Assembly (NCBI RefSeq): GCF_000003195.3
Contig: NC_012873.2
Coordinates: 68,395,615-68,459,614 of the forward strand
Direction: 5' to 3'
Length of the DNA stretch: 64,000 bases
DNA from: Sorghum bicolor
Lineage: Eukaryota; Streptophyta; Magnoliopsida; Poales; Poaceae
Made by a program: the position numbers and the translations under genes. Positions 34,154 through 46,665 of the stretch are shown in pieces (position 1 is the first letter of the stretch; each line of letters begins with the position of its first letter). The notes below the pieces were generated by a model. It was not told where the DNA came from. It saw only the letters and a list, made by a program, of their open reading frames with translations, and did not search any database.

Positions 34154-36871
34154 ATGGATTCCTCCGCCGCTCGGCCCGACGAGGAGGAGGCACGCCGCCG
34201 CCGGAGCACCGACTGCATCTACTTCCTCGCCTCCCCGTTGACCTGCAAAAAGGTACCATCTACTCCTGCCTGCTACTGGAATCCAGGAGTTGCTCGCTCC
34301 CTTGAATGAATTATACTAGATAGATAGATAGATAGATAGATAGATGCCATGGCATCTCTCTTCGCCTCCTCCAGAAGCATGCATGTAGTACCCTAGCCTA
34401 GCCTTCGATCTGGATCACCACCTTGCTTTTCTTCGGCCGGCCTTTCGGAATCACCTCCTGCTATGCTATAGATAGATCTCTTAAATTCGTTGCTTACTCT
34501 TCATTCAGTTCCAAGGTCGCATGCATAGCATAAGCATAGATCGTTCCTTTCAACGCTCCAGCTTTATTCCATTTTCTACCATGCATCACCTGATATGATA
34601 TGATAATACCTGCCTGCTGCATGCATCATTAACAGATCCATATCCATGGCCCTGAAATTTTAATTTCTACATACACTAGTAGGTTACACTTAGTTACCTG
34701 AGCTTGAGTTGGGCTTACATGTTGGAATCATCTCACTCACATGTTGGATTGGATCTCCTGTCCTGCGCTGCATGCAGGGAAGCGAATGCGACTACCGTCA
34801 CAGCGATGCTGCCAGGATGAATCCCAGGGACTGCTGGTATTGGTTCCATGGCAACTGTGCCAATCCTAAATGCTCATTCAGGCACCCGGTGCGCCCTCCA
34901 TCCATCCTACACATCCAAACACAAATTAAGGCCATGATTATTACATTCAGTACATTCTAAGTAACACAGGCATGATGCTTCGCTTTACTCGTGTTTTTTC
35001 AGCCATTAGACAACCTGGCTGGAGCACCAACAATTCCACGCCCAGCTCAACAGCCTGTGCCCCAAGCTTCAGCCTCTGTTCCAGCTCAACCACATGGATC
35101 TGCTGTTCCTGCCATTGCCAAGCAGGCTGTTCCATGTTATTACTTTCAGAAGGGCATGTGCACAAAAGGGGACAGGTGTACCTTCCTGCATGCGCCCCAG
35201 TCTGGTGAAAAGCCTGCTGCACAGCCGCCGGCCAAGGTCTTCACCCCTGCCTTGCATCTTAATCCTCCATTGAAGAACTCGTGGACAAAACCCAACTCTT
35301 CATCCCAACAGAGCACGCCTGCAGTAGGCGTAGTTGACAAGCCAAAGGCCAGCGCTCATGATGGTAAACCACTGCTTCATCACAAGCAAAGTCTGACGAC
35401 GAGTAGGGCTGATCATCCATCAAGAGTTTATCAGAATCACAGTAATTCTTACGCACAGCCCGGTGCACTAAAGCGTTACCAGCCTCAGCCTTCAGTCCAG
35501 GATGGCGTAACTGACAACGGTATGGAGGCGGGCGAATTTGTGACAGACCCATCCGCTGGTTCTGGCATGATTGTCGGTGCTGCTGAAGACGACGCTCAAC
35601 AGTCATTCAAGGGAAACAATACCACTTACAACCATCGTGCTAATGGTACTGGAGGGATGACGAGGCAAACACATGGTGGATATGAATCAGAAAGGCCATA
35701 CAGAAATTCAGCAGAGAGATCTTCATCAGAGAAAAGGATTACCCAGAGAGAACATATCCCTGCTGTGGTTGCTGGTAGTTCGGATCTGCGCCATAGGCTA
35801 CTGAAGCAAAGAAAGCTCAATAATAATTCAAGATCGATTGAAGCCCCTGGTAGGCACGACACACATCTTGAGGATGAGCGCAATGGCCAACATCGTTCGC
35901 GAGGTGAACAGCAGGATGGCCTCTCACGGTCTCGACTACGTGATAGAATAAGACTACCTGGAGAGACATCGTTTGACAGGCTTGGGTCACGGTCAGAGGA
36001 GTGGGATAGAGGGTCTAGAGCCAGGTTGTCGCCACCAAAACCCTCAGACCTTCGAGGGAGGCTTCATGAAAGGCTAAAGGCTAGATCAGCTGAGGAGATA
36101 CAGGGTAACAGTGCAAAAGATTTGGTGGTGAAGGAAAATAGCAGTGAGGATACTGAATCACTGAACTTTGCTGGTCCAAAGAGCCTTGCAGAGTTGAAGG
36201 CAAAGAAAGGTGTTGGCAGGTCAGGAGAAGATGCCATCGTCAAGGGACTAGGCTCTTCTCGTGTGACTTCAGAAATAGTTTCGAGCAGGGAGGCTGCTCC
36301 ATTTGAAGGTCCAAAGCCCCTGAGTACCATACTGAAGAGAAAAAGAGAGGCGGCTTCTGAAATCCCCGCTGCCCAGCCTGGCATCATACAAGAAGCAGAT
36401 AACTACGCTGCAGGAGTGGAAGAAGAATTCCAAAGCGTAGCACATGACACGGTTGGGGAGAACATGGAGGGCATTGGAGAAGAAGAAGAGGAAGAGGAAG
36501 CCTTCCATCCTGAAGATGATGTGGCATACGACGACAATGCAGATGAAGCTGCAGCAGCCCAAGAGCTGGACGAGTATCAAGACACAGAGGCGGCAGCAGA
36601 AGGCAATGCCGATGAAGCTGCAGTGGCCCAAGAGCTGGATGAGTATCAAGATGCAGAGGCGGCAGCAGAAGACTATGACGATGAAGCTGCAGGAGCCCAA
36701 GAGCTGCAGGAGCATCAAGACGGAGAGGCAGCAGAAGAAGACTATGACTATGAGGTGGCGGACATCAACGCTGAGGAGGAGAATGACTACCAGGAATACC
36801 AAGACGACGACGACAATTTAGAGGATGAGGATGATGACTTCGCGCGAAAAGTGAGCGTGATGATCTCCTGA
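34154..36871 (+). CDS. CCCH-type zinc finger protein with acidic tail, 692 aa
   Basis: Exons 34154-34252, 34778-34888 and 35003-36871 join in phase 0 (2079 nt). The protein starts MDSSAARPDEEEARRRR. Three CCCH fingers lie at the N-terminus: C-x9-C-x5-C-x3-H (CIYFLASPLTCKKGSECDYRH region, split by intron 1), C-x7-C-x4-C-x3-H (CWYWFHGNCANPKCSFRH) and C-x7-C-x5-C-x3-H (CYYFQKGMCTKGDRCTFLH). Then come a long Arg/Ser/Gln-rich disordered middle and a highly acidic end with three 23-residue repeats. The spacing resembles the plant C3H17-like / animal ZC3H11A group, linked to RNA binding and mRNA export; that role is inferred. Intron 1 contains a GATA microsatellite (34316-34346). Confidence 0.93.
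34316..34346. repeat. (GATA)7 microsatellite in CCCH gene intron 1
   Basis: Uninterrupted TAGA/GATA tetramers inside the first intron. Confidence 0.85.
36542..36748 (+). repeat. Coding minisatellite: three 69-bp units in the acidic tail
   Basis: Units start GATGAAGCTGCAG at 36542, 36611 and 36680, exactly 69 bp apart, so each adds 23 residues (core EAAxAQELxExQDxEAA) without changing frame. Confidence 0.92.
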
Positions 36872-37481
36872 AAGAGCTGGATAAGCAAGTTGTATGAAGT
36901 ATCAGTGGTTCTCACAAGGTGTTCATCTCTTTTGGCGCGAGGTACTTTTTAGTTCACTGCGCAAAAGACATAGACTAATATAGTTGGGAGAACAGAGATA
37001 GAAGAATGGACATTGTTGAGAAAATGAGCTCCTCCATCGGAGAGCTCGCTTGTTGTAACAACCAAACCAAGCAGAGGCAGCCACCGACCTGTCTGTCTGT
37101 ACTCGTGCAAATGTGCCGGGGCTCCTCTCTGCTGTGTTGTATTTTAGTTGACATGAGACCTAACAGATTTCATACTGTATCTGTATTTGCTTTTTTGATG
37201 CATAAGATGAAAATATATTGCTGGTAGAGAATACATCTACAGTACATTCCACGCCCTTGCTTCCAGATGTACAGTTATTATTCGATATCTATTTGCTGGT
37301 AGGCATGGATTGCCTTCCTATACTTCAAAGATCCTAGAAGTATCTCATATGTAGTGGCATTGAGCAGAGGGGAAAGAAAAAACTTCATGTCTCCATTTCC
37401 ACTGGAGTGACTATATTCTATAGCATGACATGAGATAAAGTTGGCAAGGTGACGCTAGTTCTACAAACTTTGATATCTGCA
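36872..37481. other. Convergent 3' region between CCCH and YceD-like genes
   Basis: About 610 bp between the two stop codons, on opposite strands; both 3' UTRs should lie here. No separate gene is seen. Confidence 0.5.
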
Positions 37482-39559
37482 TCATCTTTTTTGCATGGGT
37501 TTCAACAACTCTTTGAGAGGTCCTCGTCCTTTGACGTTCTTGGGCTCCTTCGGCTTGCCTTTGTTGCATGTGCAGCTGCTGGTGTTGAGGTTTGCGCCAC
37601 AGCTAAGGCATAGGCCCTTGCAATTGGGATCGCAAACTGCATCCAACGTGATCTCCAGGTGAATGATGTCCCGGATGTGCTTGGATATATCGATTTCCCT
37701 GTCAGCAGCTGGGAAGTGCAGCCGGTCATCCCAGTCGATATCTTGGTCGTCGTCTTGGTTATCCATGGTGCCAGCTAGCGAAGCACCCTTCGCGATGTCC
37801 TCTTCAAAAATCGTGCCAAGGTCAACTACATCTGGTTCCTCTACTGGGTCTTCTGTCAACAGCAGGGAAAAATTCGCAAATATACCTTGAGGAGCTGGCT
37901 CAGCACACCTGAGGAAAGAAGAGAGCCAAGCATGGTATCTTATGTTAGGGCCAGTTTAGATTGGGAACGAAAATTTTTTGCGTGTCACATCGGATGTGTC
38001 GGAAGGATGTCGGGAGGGATTTTTAGAAACTAATAAAAAAACAAATTACATAGCTCGTCAGGAAACTGCAAGACAAATTTATTAAGTATAATTAATCGAT
38101 GATTAGCATATGTGGGTTACTGTAGCACTTAAGGCTAATCATAGAGTAACTAGGCTTAAAAGATTCGTCTCGCGATTCTCAACTAAACTATGTAATTAGT
38201 TTATTTTTTTATCTATATTTAATGTTTCATGTATATGTCCAAAGATTCGATGGGATGGATGAAAAATTTTTGGGTGGAAAACTAAACAGGGCCTTAGTAC
38301 TACAGTAGTTACCACTTGGGGTGCATATGATTCAGTGTCAGTGTGGCTTGTGTGTACTCCCTCCGTCCAAAAAGAGTGTCGTTTTAGGTTTTCGTGCCAC
38401 AACTTTGACTCAATTTGTAGAAAATATATGCAATATTTATATCTCTAAATAAATTTGTTAAAAAACTAGACTTAAAGATCTTTCCAATGATACTAATTAT
38501 GTACCATAAATATTAATATTTTTTACTATATATTTAGTTAAAGTTTTTTTTTGGGAAGCGCAAACGACACTTATTTTGGGACGGAGGGAGTACTTCGCTA
38601 GAAGTGTAAAACAAACAGGTGCGATGACCATGATTAAAAAAGAATTTTCACCGTGACTGCTTCTCATATATTTTGACAAATGCATGACATTTGCAGCTTA
38701 AACACTAGTATGATGATTTGCTGCCTCTGTTGGGGTTGGGGAGCTAAACTTTTAGTACAAAAAGAGAAGAATTGTACCCTTCCTGGGACGAGTTGTTTCC
38801 CTGAAAGGCAGGTTGTTTGTTGTGTGTTGGGAAAATGTGAGGGGAAGTCATATTGCCTGGTATGACAGATGCATGTTTTATTTACACACATAATAATGAA
38901 ATTGCTTTTCACAGGACAGGGTTGGAAATTTGTAGATAGGAAATTACTACTAGACTAGAATAGATATTGAGTGATTGCAATTTGCAGAACAGTGGCAAGT
39001 AGAGATTGAGACTGATGGCACGGCACCTGAAGCAGCCGAGGGTGATGACGGTGCGCACGATGCCGTCCAGGCGCAGGCGGCCGCGGCGCCTGGTGACGTC
39101 GAGGGAGACGAGGACGGGGGTCTGAGACTGAGCGGCAGTGCCGTCCTGTCCCCCTCCAGACAGCCCCAGCCCCAGGTTGGCGGCGCGCGCGCGGGAGTCG
39201 GGGGAGGAGAGGTCCCCGAGGCCGAGGCGCTCCAGCGTGGTGGCGTACTCGAGGTGGTGGACGGCGGCGTCGCGGCGGTACACGAGCGCGCCCTCCCATG
39301 GAGAGGCGAGACCGTCGTCGCCGGAATCCGATTCCAATTCATCAGCGTCCAAGTCGACGGTGAAGAAGTCGTCGGAGACGGCGGCGATAGGCGTCCTCCT
39401 CCTAGTCCTAAGCCATGGAGGCGGCGTGGAGGAGCGGCGGCAGTGGAGAAGGGATGACGCCCTTGGGGAAGGGGAGTGGGAGCGGCGGCGGAGGGTGGGG
39501 AGCGAGGGGCGGAGGGCCGCCGCCGCCGCCAAGGAGACGGCAGGCTGAGGATAATACAT
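37482..39559 (-). CDS. Plastid YceD/DUF177 family protein, 319 aa
   Basis: Two exons, 39559-39027 and 37908-37482, join in phase (CF-R-CAEPAP). Residues 1 to about 60 are rich in Ser, Arg, Pro and Ala with few acids, as in a chloroplast transit peptide. Then come an acidic segment, the DUF177 body with CFRCAE, a conserved TEDPVEEPDVVDLGTIFEED, IDISKHIRDIIHLEI, and a Cys cluster CDPNCKGLCLSCGANLN. Bacterial YceD is tied to 23S rRNA accumulation and sits beside rpmF; plant homologues are named large-rRNA-subunit accumulation proteins. Role in plastid ribosome biogenesis is inferred from the family. The 1.1-kb intron holds two MITEs from different superfamilies. Confidence 0.93.
37948..38293. 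mobile_element. Second MITE family, full copy B, in YceD-like intron
   Basis: Starts GGGCCAGTTTAGATTGGG and ends CTAAACAGGGCC; TTA is duplicated at 37945-37947 and 38294-38296. It matches the element at 6784-7084 through the GTCGGAAGGATGTCGGGAG block. Confidence 0.85.
38357..38590. mobile_element. Stowaway MITE in YceD-like intron
   Basis: The classic CTCCCTCCGTCC start and GGACGGAGGGAG end, 234 bp, are flanked by TA on both sides (38355-38356, 38591-38592): Tc1/mariner-type. Confidence 0.93.
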
Positions 39560-40070
39560 GATGGCGTGGCGCGCTGGGCTGGAGACGTCGTTAAAACCGC
39601 GCTTCTGCTACTCTCACCCTCGTCGCTGAACAAATTGCATACTATATCCATAGCTTCTCCTAGCAAACAGTGTACCTTGCATTTCCTCAAACAATGTTTT
39701 CCTTTTCTTTTCCTTCGTTCCTGACTTCAAATGCACAACAAACCGTGTGCAAATAACTAGCTAGTCTACACAAGAATAGAATACAACACAACAACCGAAT
39801 ACTGCCCTCCTCTCTCAATTCCAAAACCTATGTATCCCAGAGCTATGTATCTAGAAAAGCCAGAACAACTTATAATGTGAAAGGGAGGGAGTGCATTAGA
39901 AGCAAGCACTGCTCTCTTGTTTCTGCCATCCATCATCTACAACCGAGTAAGTTACACTTGCTGCCTGCAATATAAAATCGCTCAGCATAGTCTTTCTCCT
40001 AAAACCCTTGCAAAATATCTACCAGACTCAGTCTTGCTCCACAACCAACTACCCCAGGCCACCTTGCACA
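39560..40070 (-). other. YceD-like promoter and CTNNBL1 3' UTR
   Basis: About 510 bp separate the two minus-strand genes. The part near 40070 should be the CTNNBL1 3' UTR and the part near 39560 the YceD-like promoter. No other gene is seen. Confidence 0.45.
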
Positions 40071-43000
40071 TCACAACACCGCAATAATTTCCTTGGTCCG
40101 CGATTGAGCTCTTTCCTTCTCTTCAGGTCCATCCAAGTCCCCAATGTTGTCATGATACTCCTGCAATGAAAAACCAATATAATGTTACACCTCCATCGTA
40201 GTCTCTGCTCTTAATGCCATACATAGAAAAGGTCAACAACACTACAAATTATGGACCATACATAATAGTAGATAATACAGAGCAGCAGCACCAATCAAAC
40301 TAAAGCGGAAGCAAACTAAAACGACAAACATATGGAGATGAATGGTGCACCTCAAGTATGTCCTTCACATCTTGCTTCGTAAGTTTGTTTTGTTTAAGAA
40401 GCAATTCTACTCTTGCTCTCATCTGGGAATTCCTGAAAATCAGTGACATGCCAAAAGAAAGATGATGACTTTAGAATTGAAGTCCAACTATGCACGACAA
40501 AGCAAGGTAACACAGAAAATTAAACAAATATTACTAACCCAGAGTGCCAGATGTGTCCCAGAATAAGCGCAATTAACTGAAACATACACAGACTTAGTTC
40601 AGAAACATCATAAGGTAAACAAGACCCTAAACCAACACTGGCTGAGAAACCTATATCAGATACAACACTACAGATTAAGCCAACAATACCTGCAGTGTGT
40701 AAAGCCCAGCTTCAAGTTTTCGGTTATACCGCTCATCATCGTCCATCTGGGAGGAAATAGGAACATGTTCAAAAAATTTCATTGTCTGCTCGAATTGGAG
40801 ATGGAGATCAAAGAAACAAGGCATAAAAAGGCACCTCTAAATCTTCCAAATCAAGACTATCAAGTCTTTCAGTCTCTTCTTTCACTCTGTCTGAATACCT
40901 GTACAACACGAGTGACCATGCAATCAAGAAATGAAGTAGCTGAAAAATTAAGGCAATCCTCTTTCTCCACAGCAGATATACCTTGTGTAGAACTCCATCA
41001 GACGGTCTATCTTTTCACATTCATTCTCAACAAATTTTCCTAGTAGCCTCATCCTTCGTGAGCCTTTGCTAATACCACCTAAAGACAGGTATAAAATAAC
41101 TAAACATGAAAAAATACATAAAACAAATGAATCACAGAAAGAAAACACTTAATCACAGACAGGGACCACTAAAAAATACAATATGGACCAAAGAGATGTT
41201 GGGTGTGTCTTATCTAATTATAATTGTGAGACGCTATCACATGTCATGCAAGCATATTTGGGCCGTTGCTATCAATTATTTGAGAAACTATTGGATCCAC
41301 ATGTGCAATGGATTCTTCCCGAAGATACTGTTACACAGGTATAATGTATTACTTGGTGAAATCAATATATATAGTTAACTTAAAGCTCTTACATGATGAG
41401 CAGCTGAAGGCAGTTTTATTGCCTTAAGAGCATGTGCTCTTGTGGTTTAAATCTTTAAGTGCATTGAGATTCATGCACTGCAAAAGATAGACAAAAAATG
41501 TGTCTAAAATTCCTATATTGCATAAATCTCAATGTGCATCTGTATTTTGAAGGCACAAGAGCATGTGCCCCTAATGGCATTCACTTTGCCATTGCTGGCT
41601 TTCTAGTTAATTACCATAAGGTATTGAGCCCAATATTTCTATACATGGTAAATCCACAGTTTCCCCTACGAAAAAAGTTTGTTTGACTAACATATTTGTA
41701 CAATACCTAGGGATTTTCAGCTGATAGAAAAAGAATAAATACATTGATGCTCATTCTTCAAAGTCAGGCTTTTATATGAAGCAACGGGATTTAGAATTAA
41801 AATTACTATGGAGAACACATTTGGTCAGCATTGAATAATAATATGAAGTGACACACACGAGTGGACCTGCCTGCTTACCAAACAATGAAGCAATAAGTGA
41901 AATGATACGCTCTTCTAGCTCCTCCTGATAACTCTCTTTCTTGTTTTTCTTGTTCACAGGAATCTGGAGCGAATTTTAAGTTAATAACTAATAACACACT
42001 CATTTCAGGAAGCAGACAGATTAATAAGTATCCAATGAAGTTAGGCCTATTACATAGCACATAGCATCAGAGAGCAAATGGAACGAATATACAGGATCAT
42101 CTGAAATGTCAGAAGAGAGTGGGGAAAGGGAAAGGGAAAGGGAAAGGAGGAAGGTTTACTTGCCTTACCCATGAAGGCTGCAAAAGCAGTCTTAAGGCCA
42201 AGCACATCAACAAAACGCTCACATGCAGGCGGGAACTTGGTCATGGCAAAATCGAGTGTGCGGATCGCGGAGCTGTATGCCAGCTTCTTCTGTTTCATAA
42301 TGATGATCATGAGCTCAACGCCCTCAGCCTTGACAAACCTCTCCTTGTTCTCCAGGGGCATGAGTACGCAGCAGAGACAGTCGAAGAGGTTCTCGAGCAT
42401 CTCCTCCTCGTCGGAGGTCTTTGGGTCCCTGGATTTGTACATAGCAACCGCCTGAAGCAGGGCGTCAACTCCATTGATCTGGCCGAGGCGCTTCTGATTG
42501 GCGGGGCTGTTCTGCAGGAGGATGGCGAGGATCTCGGAGGCGTACTGCTTGTTGGCGTCGAACTCGCGTGCCTTGAGGCGCGAGAGAAGCCATCGTAGGA
42601 GCTTGGTTCCGTCGCAGACTTTGTCGGCGAGGTTGGGGCGGAGGTCGAGGAGGTTCTCGAGGACGGCGAGGGTGTTGTGGACGGCCTCGGCTTCGTCGGA
42701 GTCGGTCTCGGAGAAGCGGGAGAGGTTGTGGACGAGGAGGTCGAGCGCGTTGGCGTCGACGAGCGCGTCGGCGAGGGCCTGGACGGCGGCGAGGTCGGAG
42801 GGGTCCTCGGAGTCGGTGAGGTCGGCGAGGAGCGAAGCGGCCGCGGCTGCGAGGTCGACATTGTCGTGGGTGAGGAGGGAGGCGAGGGAGGAGGCGAGGC
42901 CGATGGGGACGAGGTCAGGGAAGAGCTCGGGCGCGCCGGCGAGGAGGCGGAGGCGGTCGGTTTCGGCGTGGAGCGCGATCTCCGAGTCGGCGAAGCGGGC

Positions 43001-43189
43001 GGGGTCGTCGGGGTACTTCATGCGCGCCTCGAGGTTGTCTCGGAGGCGGCGCTCGAAGGCCAGCAGGAGGCGTTTGGCGGCCCGGAGGTCGAGCACCTCG
43101 ACGGCGTCAGCGGCGGAGAGGTCGAGCTCCCCCGCGCCGGGGTCGGACTCATCGGGTCGCTTGCGCTTGTGAACGGCGGCGGCGTCCAT
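40071..43189 (-). CDS. CTNNBL1: Beta-catenin-like protein 1 (CTNNBL1), 8 exons, 512 aa
   Basis: Exons 43189-42164, 41963-41879, 41078-40982, 40898-40835, 40746-40690, 40576-40539, 40432-40351 and 40160-40071 sum to 1539 nt in frame. The N-terminus has a basic cluster (HKRKRP, likely nuclear signal). The body is an armadillo-like helical repeat with family segments KYPDDPARFADSE, LLTHDNVDLAAAAASLLADL, QNSPANQKRLGQINGVDALL, KKNKKESYQEELEERI and ERYNRKLEAGLYTLQLIA. Human CTNNBL1 is part of the PRP19-CDC5L spliceosome complex, so a splicing role in the nucleus is likely. Intron 1 starts with GC (AAG|GCAAGT). Exon 1 is 1026 nt and holds two thirds of the protein. Confidence 0.95.
41421..41577. mobile_element. 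Small foldback MITE in CTNNBL1 intron 2
   Basis: Ends GCCTTAAGAGCATGTGCTC and GAGCATGTGCCCCTAATGGC are imperfect inverted repeats, and the centre pairs too (GTGCATTGAGATT with AATCTCAATGTGCAT), so nearly all 157 bp can fold as one hairpin. ATT lies on both borders. Confidence 0.6.
42162..42163 (-). other. GC splice donor of CTNNBL1 intron 1
   Basis: The exon ends AAG and the intron begins GCAAGTAA. The join gives FMGK-IPVNKKNKKES as in the family. Using the GT inside ATGGGTAAG would break the frame. Confidence 0.88.
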
Positions 43190-43879
43190 AGGCTAGGGTT
43201 TGCTAACTTTGCTTTGAAGAATGCGGCGGAGGTGGATCGATAGGATTGGAAGCGGGAGAACGAAGGAGGTCTGCCGGAGCAAGTGCTGTCTAGTCTGTGT
43301 TGCTTTAAGATTCGTGTTTTTTTTCCAATTTTTTCCCGAACTACTATGCTTTTTTTATTTGATTTGAAGCGAAAACACAAGAGAATAAGGGCATTTTCGG
43401 TTTTGATAAAGGGCTAATTTCTAGCTAGCTAAAAATTAATTAAAATTAGCTCTAGTATACTTAGACATGAAGGTTAGTGACTGTTTGGATAAAGGGCTAA
43501 TCACTAGCGCAATCGGCGTAGGCCACACCACCAACCTGTTGGGCTTTGACGCGCCGCTAATGCATAGAACCTGCAAGCTAACCCGCTTAGACGAAGCAGG
43601 CTTATAGAGGTGACCCACATAGTCCCGTGCGACGCTGCACAACCCGCATCTCCTAATCCGCCGCCGCCTCACGGCTCAAGTCTACATATCCCTGGTGTCA
43701 GCCTCTAACTCTGCCACCGCTGCCTTCTCCTCTCGGCTCCGCCTCTTCCGGCCATCGGCCTTGTTCTCTCCGTCGTGAGCCTCAGCGGGATCCCCCTCGG
43801 CCCCTCCCACTGTCGCCGGAGTTGAAGACGAGTGTTGAAGCGTATCGAGATGTCCAGCATATTGAGCTTGAGCATGCAT
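43190..43879. other. CTNNBL1 promoter and short spacer
   Basis: Upstream of the ATG at 43189 is a purine-rich leader, then AT-rich DNA with two GATAAAGGGCTAAT blocks (near 43409 and 43486) that suggest an old repeat. No gene is recognised to 43879. Confidence 0.4.
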
Positions 43880-44807
43880 GGTGAAAGGTCTTAATATGGC
43901 TAGAGGGGGTGAATAGCCTATTTAAAAATTCTACAAACTCACTAGAGCAAGAGGTTAGTAAATAACAAAGCGAAGCTTTTTGCTCTAGCTCTAAAGGGGT
44001 GTTTGCAAGCCACCTACTCAACAATTCTAGTTGCTAAGATCACTATGCACACAAGAACTAAGTCTCTACAAGCTACACTAGAGAACTAAGCTACACAAGG
44101 CAAAGTGAGCAACTAAACTAATTACACTAGTTTGCGGTAAGTAAAGATAGGATGAGATATTTATACCGTCGTGTAGGGGATGAACCAATCACCAATATAA
44201 ACAATCAAGCACCGGGAGAATGCCAATCAAACACAACTGAGACACCAATTTTTCTCCTGAGGTTCACGTGCTTGCCGGCACGCTACGTCCCCGTTGTGTC
44301 GACCAACAATTGGTGGTTTGGTGGCTAAGAGGTGTTGCACGAACCTCGTCCTCACTAGGACACCACAAGAACCTACCCACAAGTGAGGTAGCTCAATGAC
44401 ACAAGCACTTTACTAGAGTTACCTTTCGGCTCTCCGACGGGGAAGGTACAAGACCCCTCACAATCACCGGGAGATGGCCACGAACAATTACCAACTCGTG
44501 CCAATCCTCCTCCGCTACTCCAAGCCGTCTAGGTGGCGGCAACCACCAAGAGTAACAAGAAAACCGCAACCAAATCGATCCCCAAGTGCCACTAGATGCA
44601 ATCACTCAAGCAAATGCACTTGGAATCACTCCCAATCTCACAAAGATGAATAATCTATGAAGAAGATGAGTGCGTGGTGTTTGCTTGGGCTCACAAGGAT
44701 GTCAAGTATGTTAGAATGCCAAGAGGGTAAGCCCTAAGCCGGCCAACAACTATTTATAAGCCCCTCAAGCAAATAGAGTCGTTGGCTCTTTCACTAGGCA
44801 AACTGCG

Positions 44808-45231
44808 GGGTCACCGGACGCTCTTAAAGGGGCACCGGACGCTCAACACCTGCGTCCGGTGCTCCAAAGTCAGCCACGTGTCACCTTTTGAAACTCTCAT
44901 GTCAGAGTCTAACGGTCACCTGCAGTGCACCGTACGCTGAACAAGTTGGCACCGGACACGTCCGGTGCACACCGGTCTTAAACACAGAGAGGTCTGCAAG
45001 TTCGTGGGGTCACCGGACGTACACCACCGGACGCTCCACGCTGCGTCCGGTGCTCACCAGACTTAAACTCAGAGAGCTCTACAAAACGGACCTCACACCG
45101 AACACGGACCACCGGACGCATAGGCCTACGTCCGGTGCCTTACCCTAGCTGGGCCAAGCACTGTCTGCACCGGACGCTTAGACTTAGCGTCCGGTGCTCC
45201 AGAAGCCAGCGTCCGGTGTCCGCGACTTCTC
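44808..45231. repeat. Array A of paired ACCGGACGCT / AGCGTCCGGT motifs
   Basis: The core CACCGGACG recurs on both strands at irregular spacing, often as facing pairs 10-25 bp apart that could fold into small hairpins. Spacers are unrelated and of unequal length, so it is neither a simple tandem repeat nor a CRISPR. Confidence 0.8.
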
Positions 45232-46665
45232 CAAAGTTCCCACCGGCGCAATAGTAAATATGCACTTCATTTTTTCGAAAAGCGCCGAATCCTGCCTCGC
45301 AAGCTCGGCGGGAGGGAGAGAGGAACCCATGCTCTCTGTACCCTTCAAACTCAACCTCCTTCTCAAAGTGTGCCAACACCACAAGTGTAAACCAACAAGT
45401 GCACGTGTGTTAGCATTTTCTCAAACAATTTCTTCGAAGGAGTTAAGTTAGCTCACTAGGTTCAAAATGCATGCACATGAACAATGACACCTAGTGGCAC
45501 TTGATAACCACTTAGCCAAAGAATTTCTCTTTTTATAGTACGGCTATCTATCCTAAATGTGATCACACCCTCTATGGTGTCTTGATCACCAAAACCAAAA
45601 CCCTGAGCCGGACCACTTGTCGCTCTTCACGTCTCGCTCAACTAGAGTTGCTCTTCGTGATTCTAAACAAGCAAACAAGGTGCTACCTTAGCAAGAGCTC
45701 ACTTAACCAATTCTAGAAGCAAGGTCACACAAACCTATGCCACTTGTACTTTGCAAATCGGGGAGCTCCTACACAACTAGTAAGCAAAAGCACAAAGCTC
45801 CTAAGCTCACTAGCAATGCTCGATAACAAGGCAACCAATGCCAAATTAGAGAGCGCAAGTTACTTAGCTACACAAACTAAGCAATGTGACTAACAAGGTT
45901 ACACAAACCAAATTAGTCACGCAAGGGAACTACTTCTAGCTACACAAGCAAGAAGGTAACTAGCAAGCTACACAAGCTAACTAATTACAAGAGCAACTAC
46001 ACAAGCACAAGTATGTGAATGTAAGAACAAGCTTGTGTTAGGGATTTGCAAACCAATGGGAAGAACAAATGTTGACACGATGATTTTCTCCCGAGGTTCA
46101 CTTGGTTGCCACCAAGCTACGTCCCCGTTGAGACAAGCTCCAAGGTTGTCGCCGGTCCTCTTGCTAGTGGTGACCCGCAAGTCACACTCTCCCACGTGGA
46201 GTGCTTACCACAAGCTCTAGCACTTGACCCAGCCGGACCACTTGTCGCTCTTCACGTCTCGCTCAACTAGAGTTGCTCTTCGCGATCCCCGCGGGGTGAG
46301 CACCATACCCATCACAATCTCTTGTCCGGAGCACCGCACAAACTCCTTGCGTGCTTCGACGGAGTCACAAGCCACCAAGCCGTCTAGGAGGTGGCAACCT
46401 CCAAGAGTAACAAGCACCACCGGCTTGCAACACGAACACCTAGTGCCACTCGATGCAATCTCTCAATGCAACGCACTAGAATCGCTCACTCACACAATCG
46501 GATGATCACTGTCAAGCATATGTGAGTTAGAGGCTTCACTAGCACTCCCCAAGCATGGACACTAAGTCCCAAGGGTGCTCAGCCTAGCCAAGGCCGGCCA
46601 CCACTTCTATTTATAGCCCCAAGGGTTAAACTAGCCGTTGCCTCTTCACTGGGCAAAACACGTGG

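Noticed and set aside
36269..36802. 177-codon minus-strand frame opposite the CCCH acidic tail
   Set aside because: It is the complement of Glu/Asp/Ala-rich repeats, which gives hydrophobic low-complexity sequence with no family match.
42498..43243. Plus-strand frames of 188-224 codons opposite CTNNBL1 exon 1
   Set aside because: Same GC-rich antisense effect; the opposite frame matches a known family throughout.
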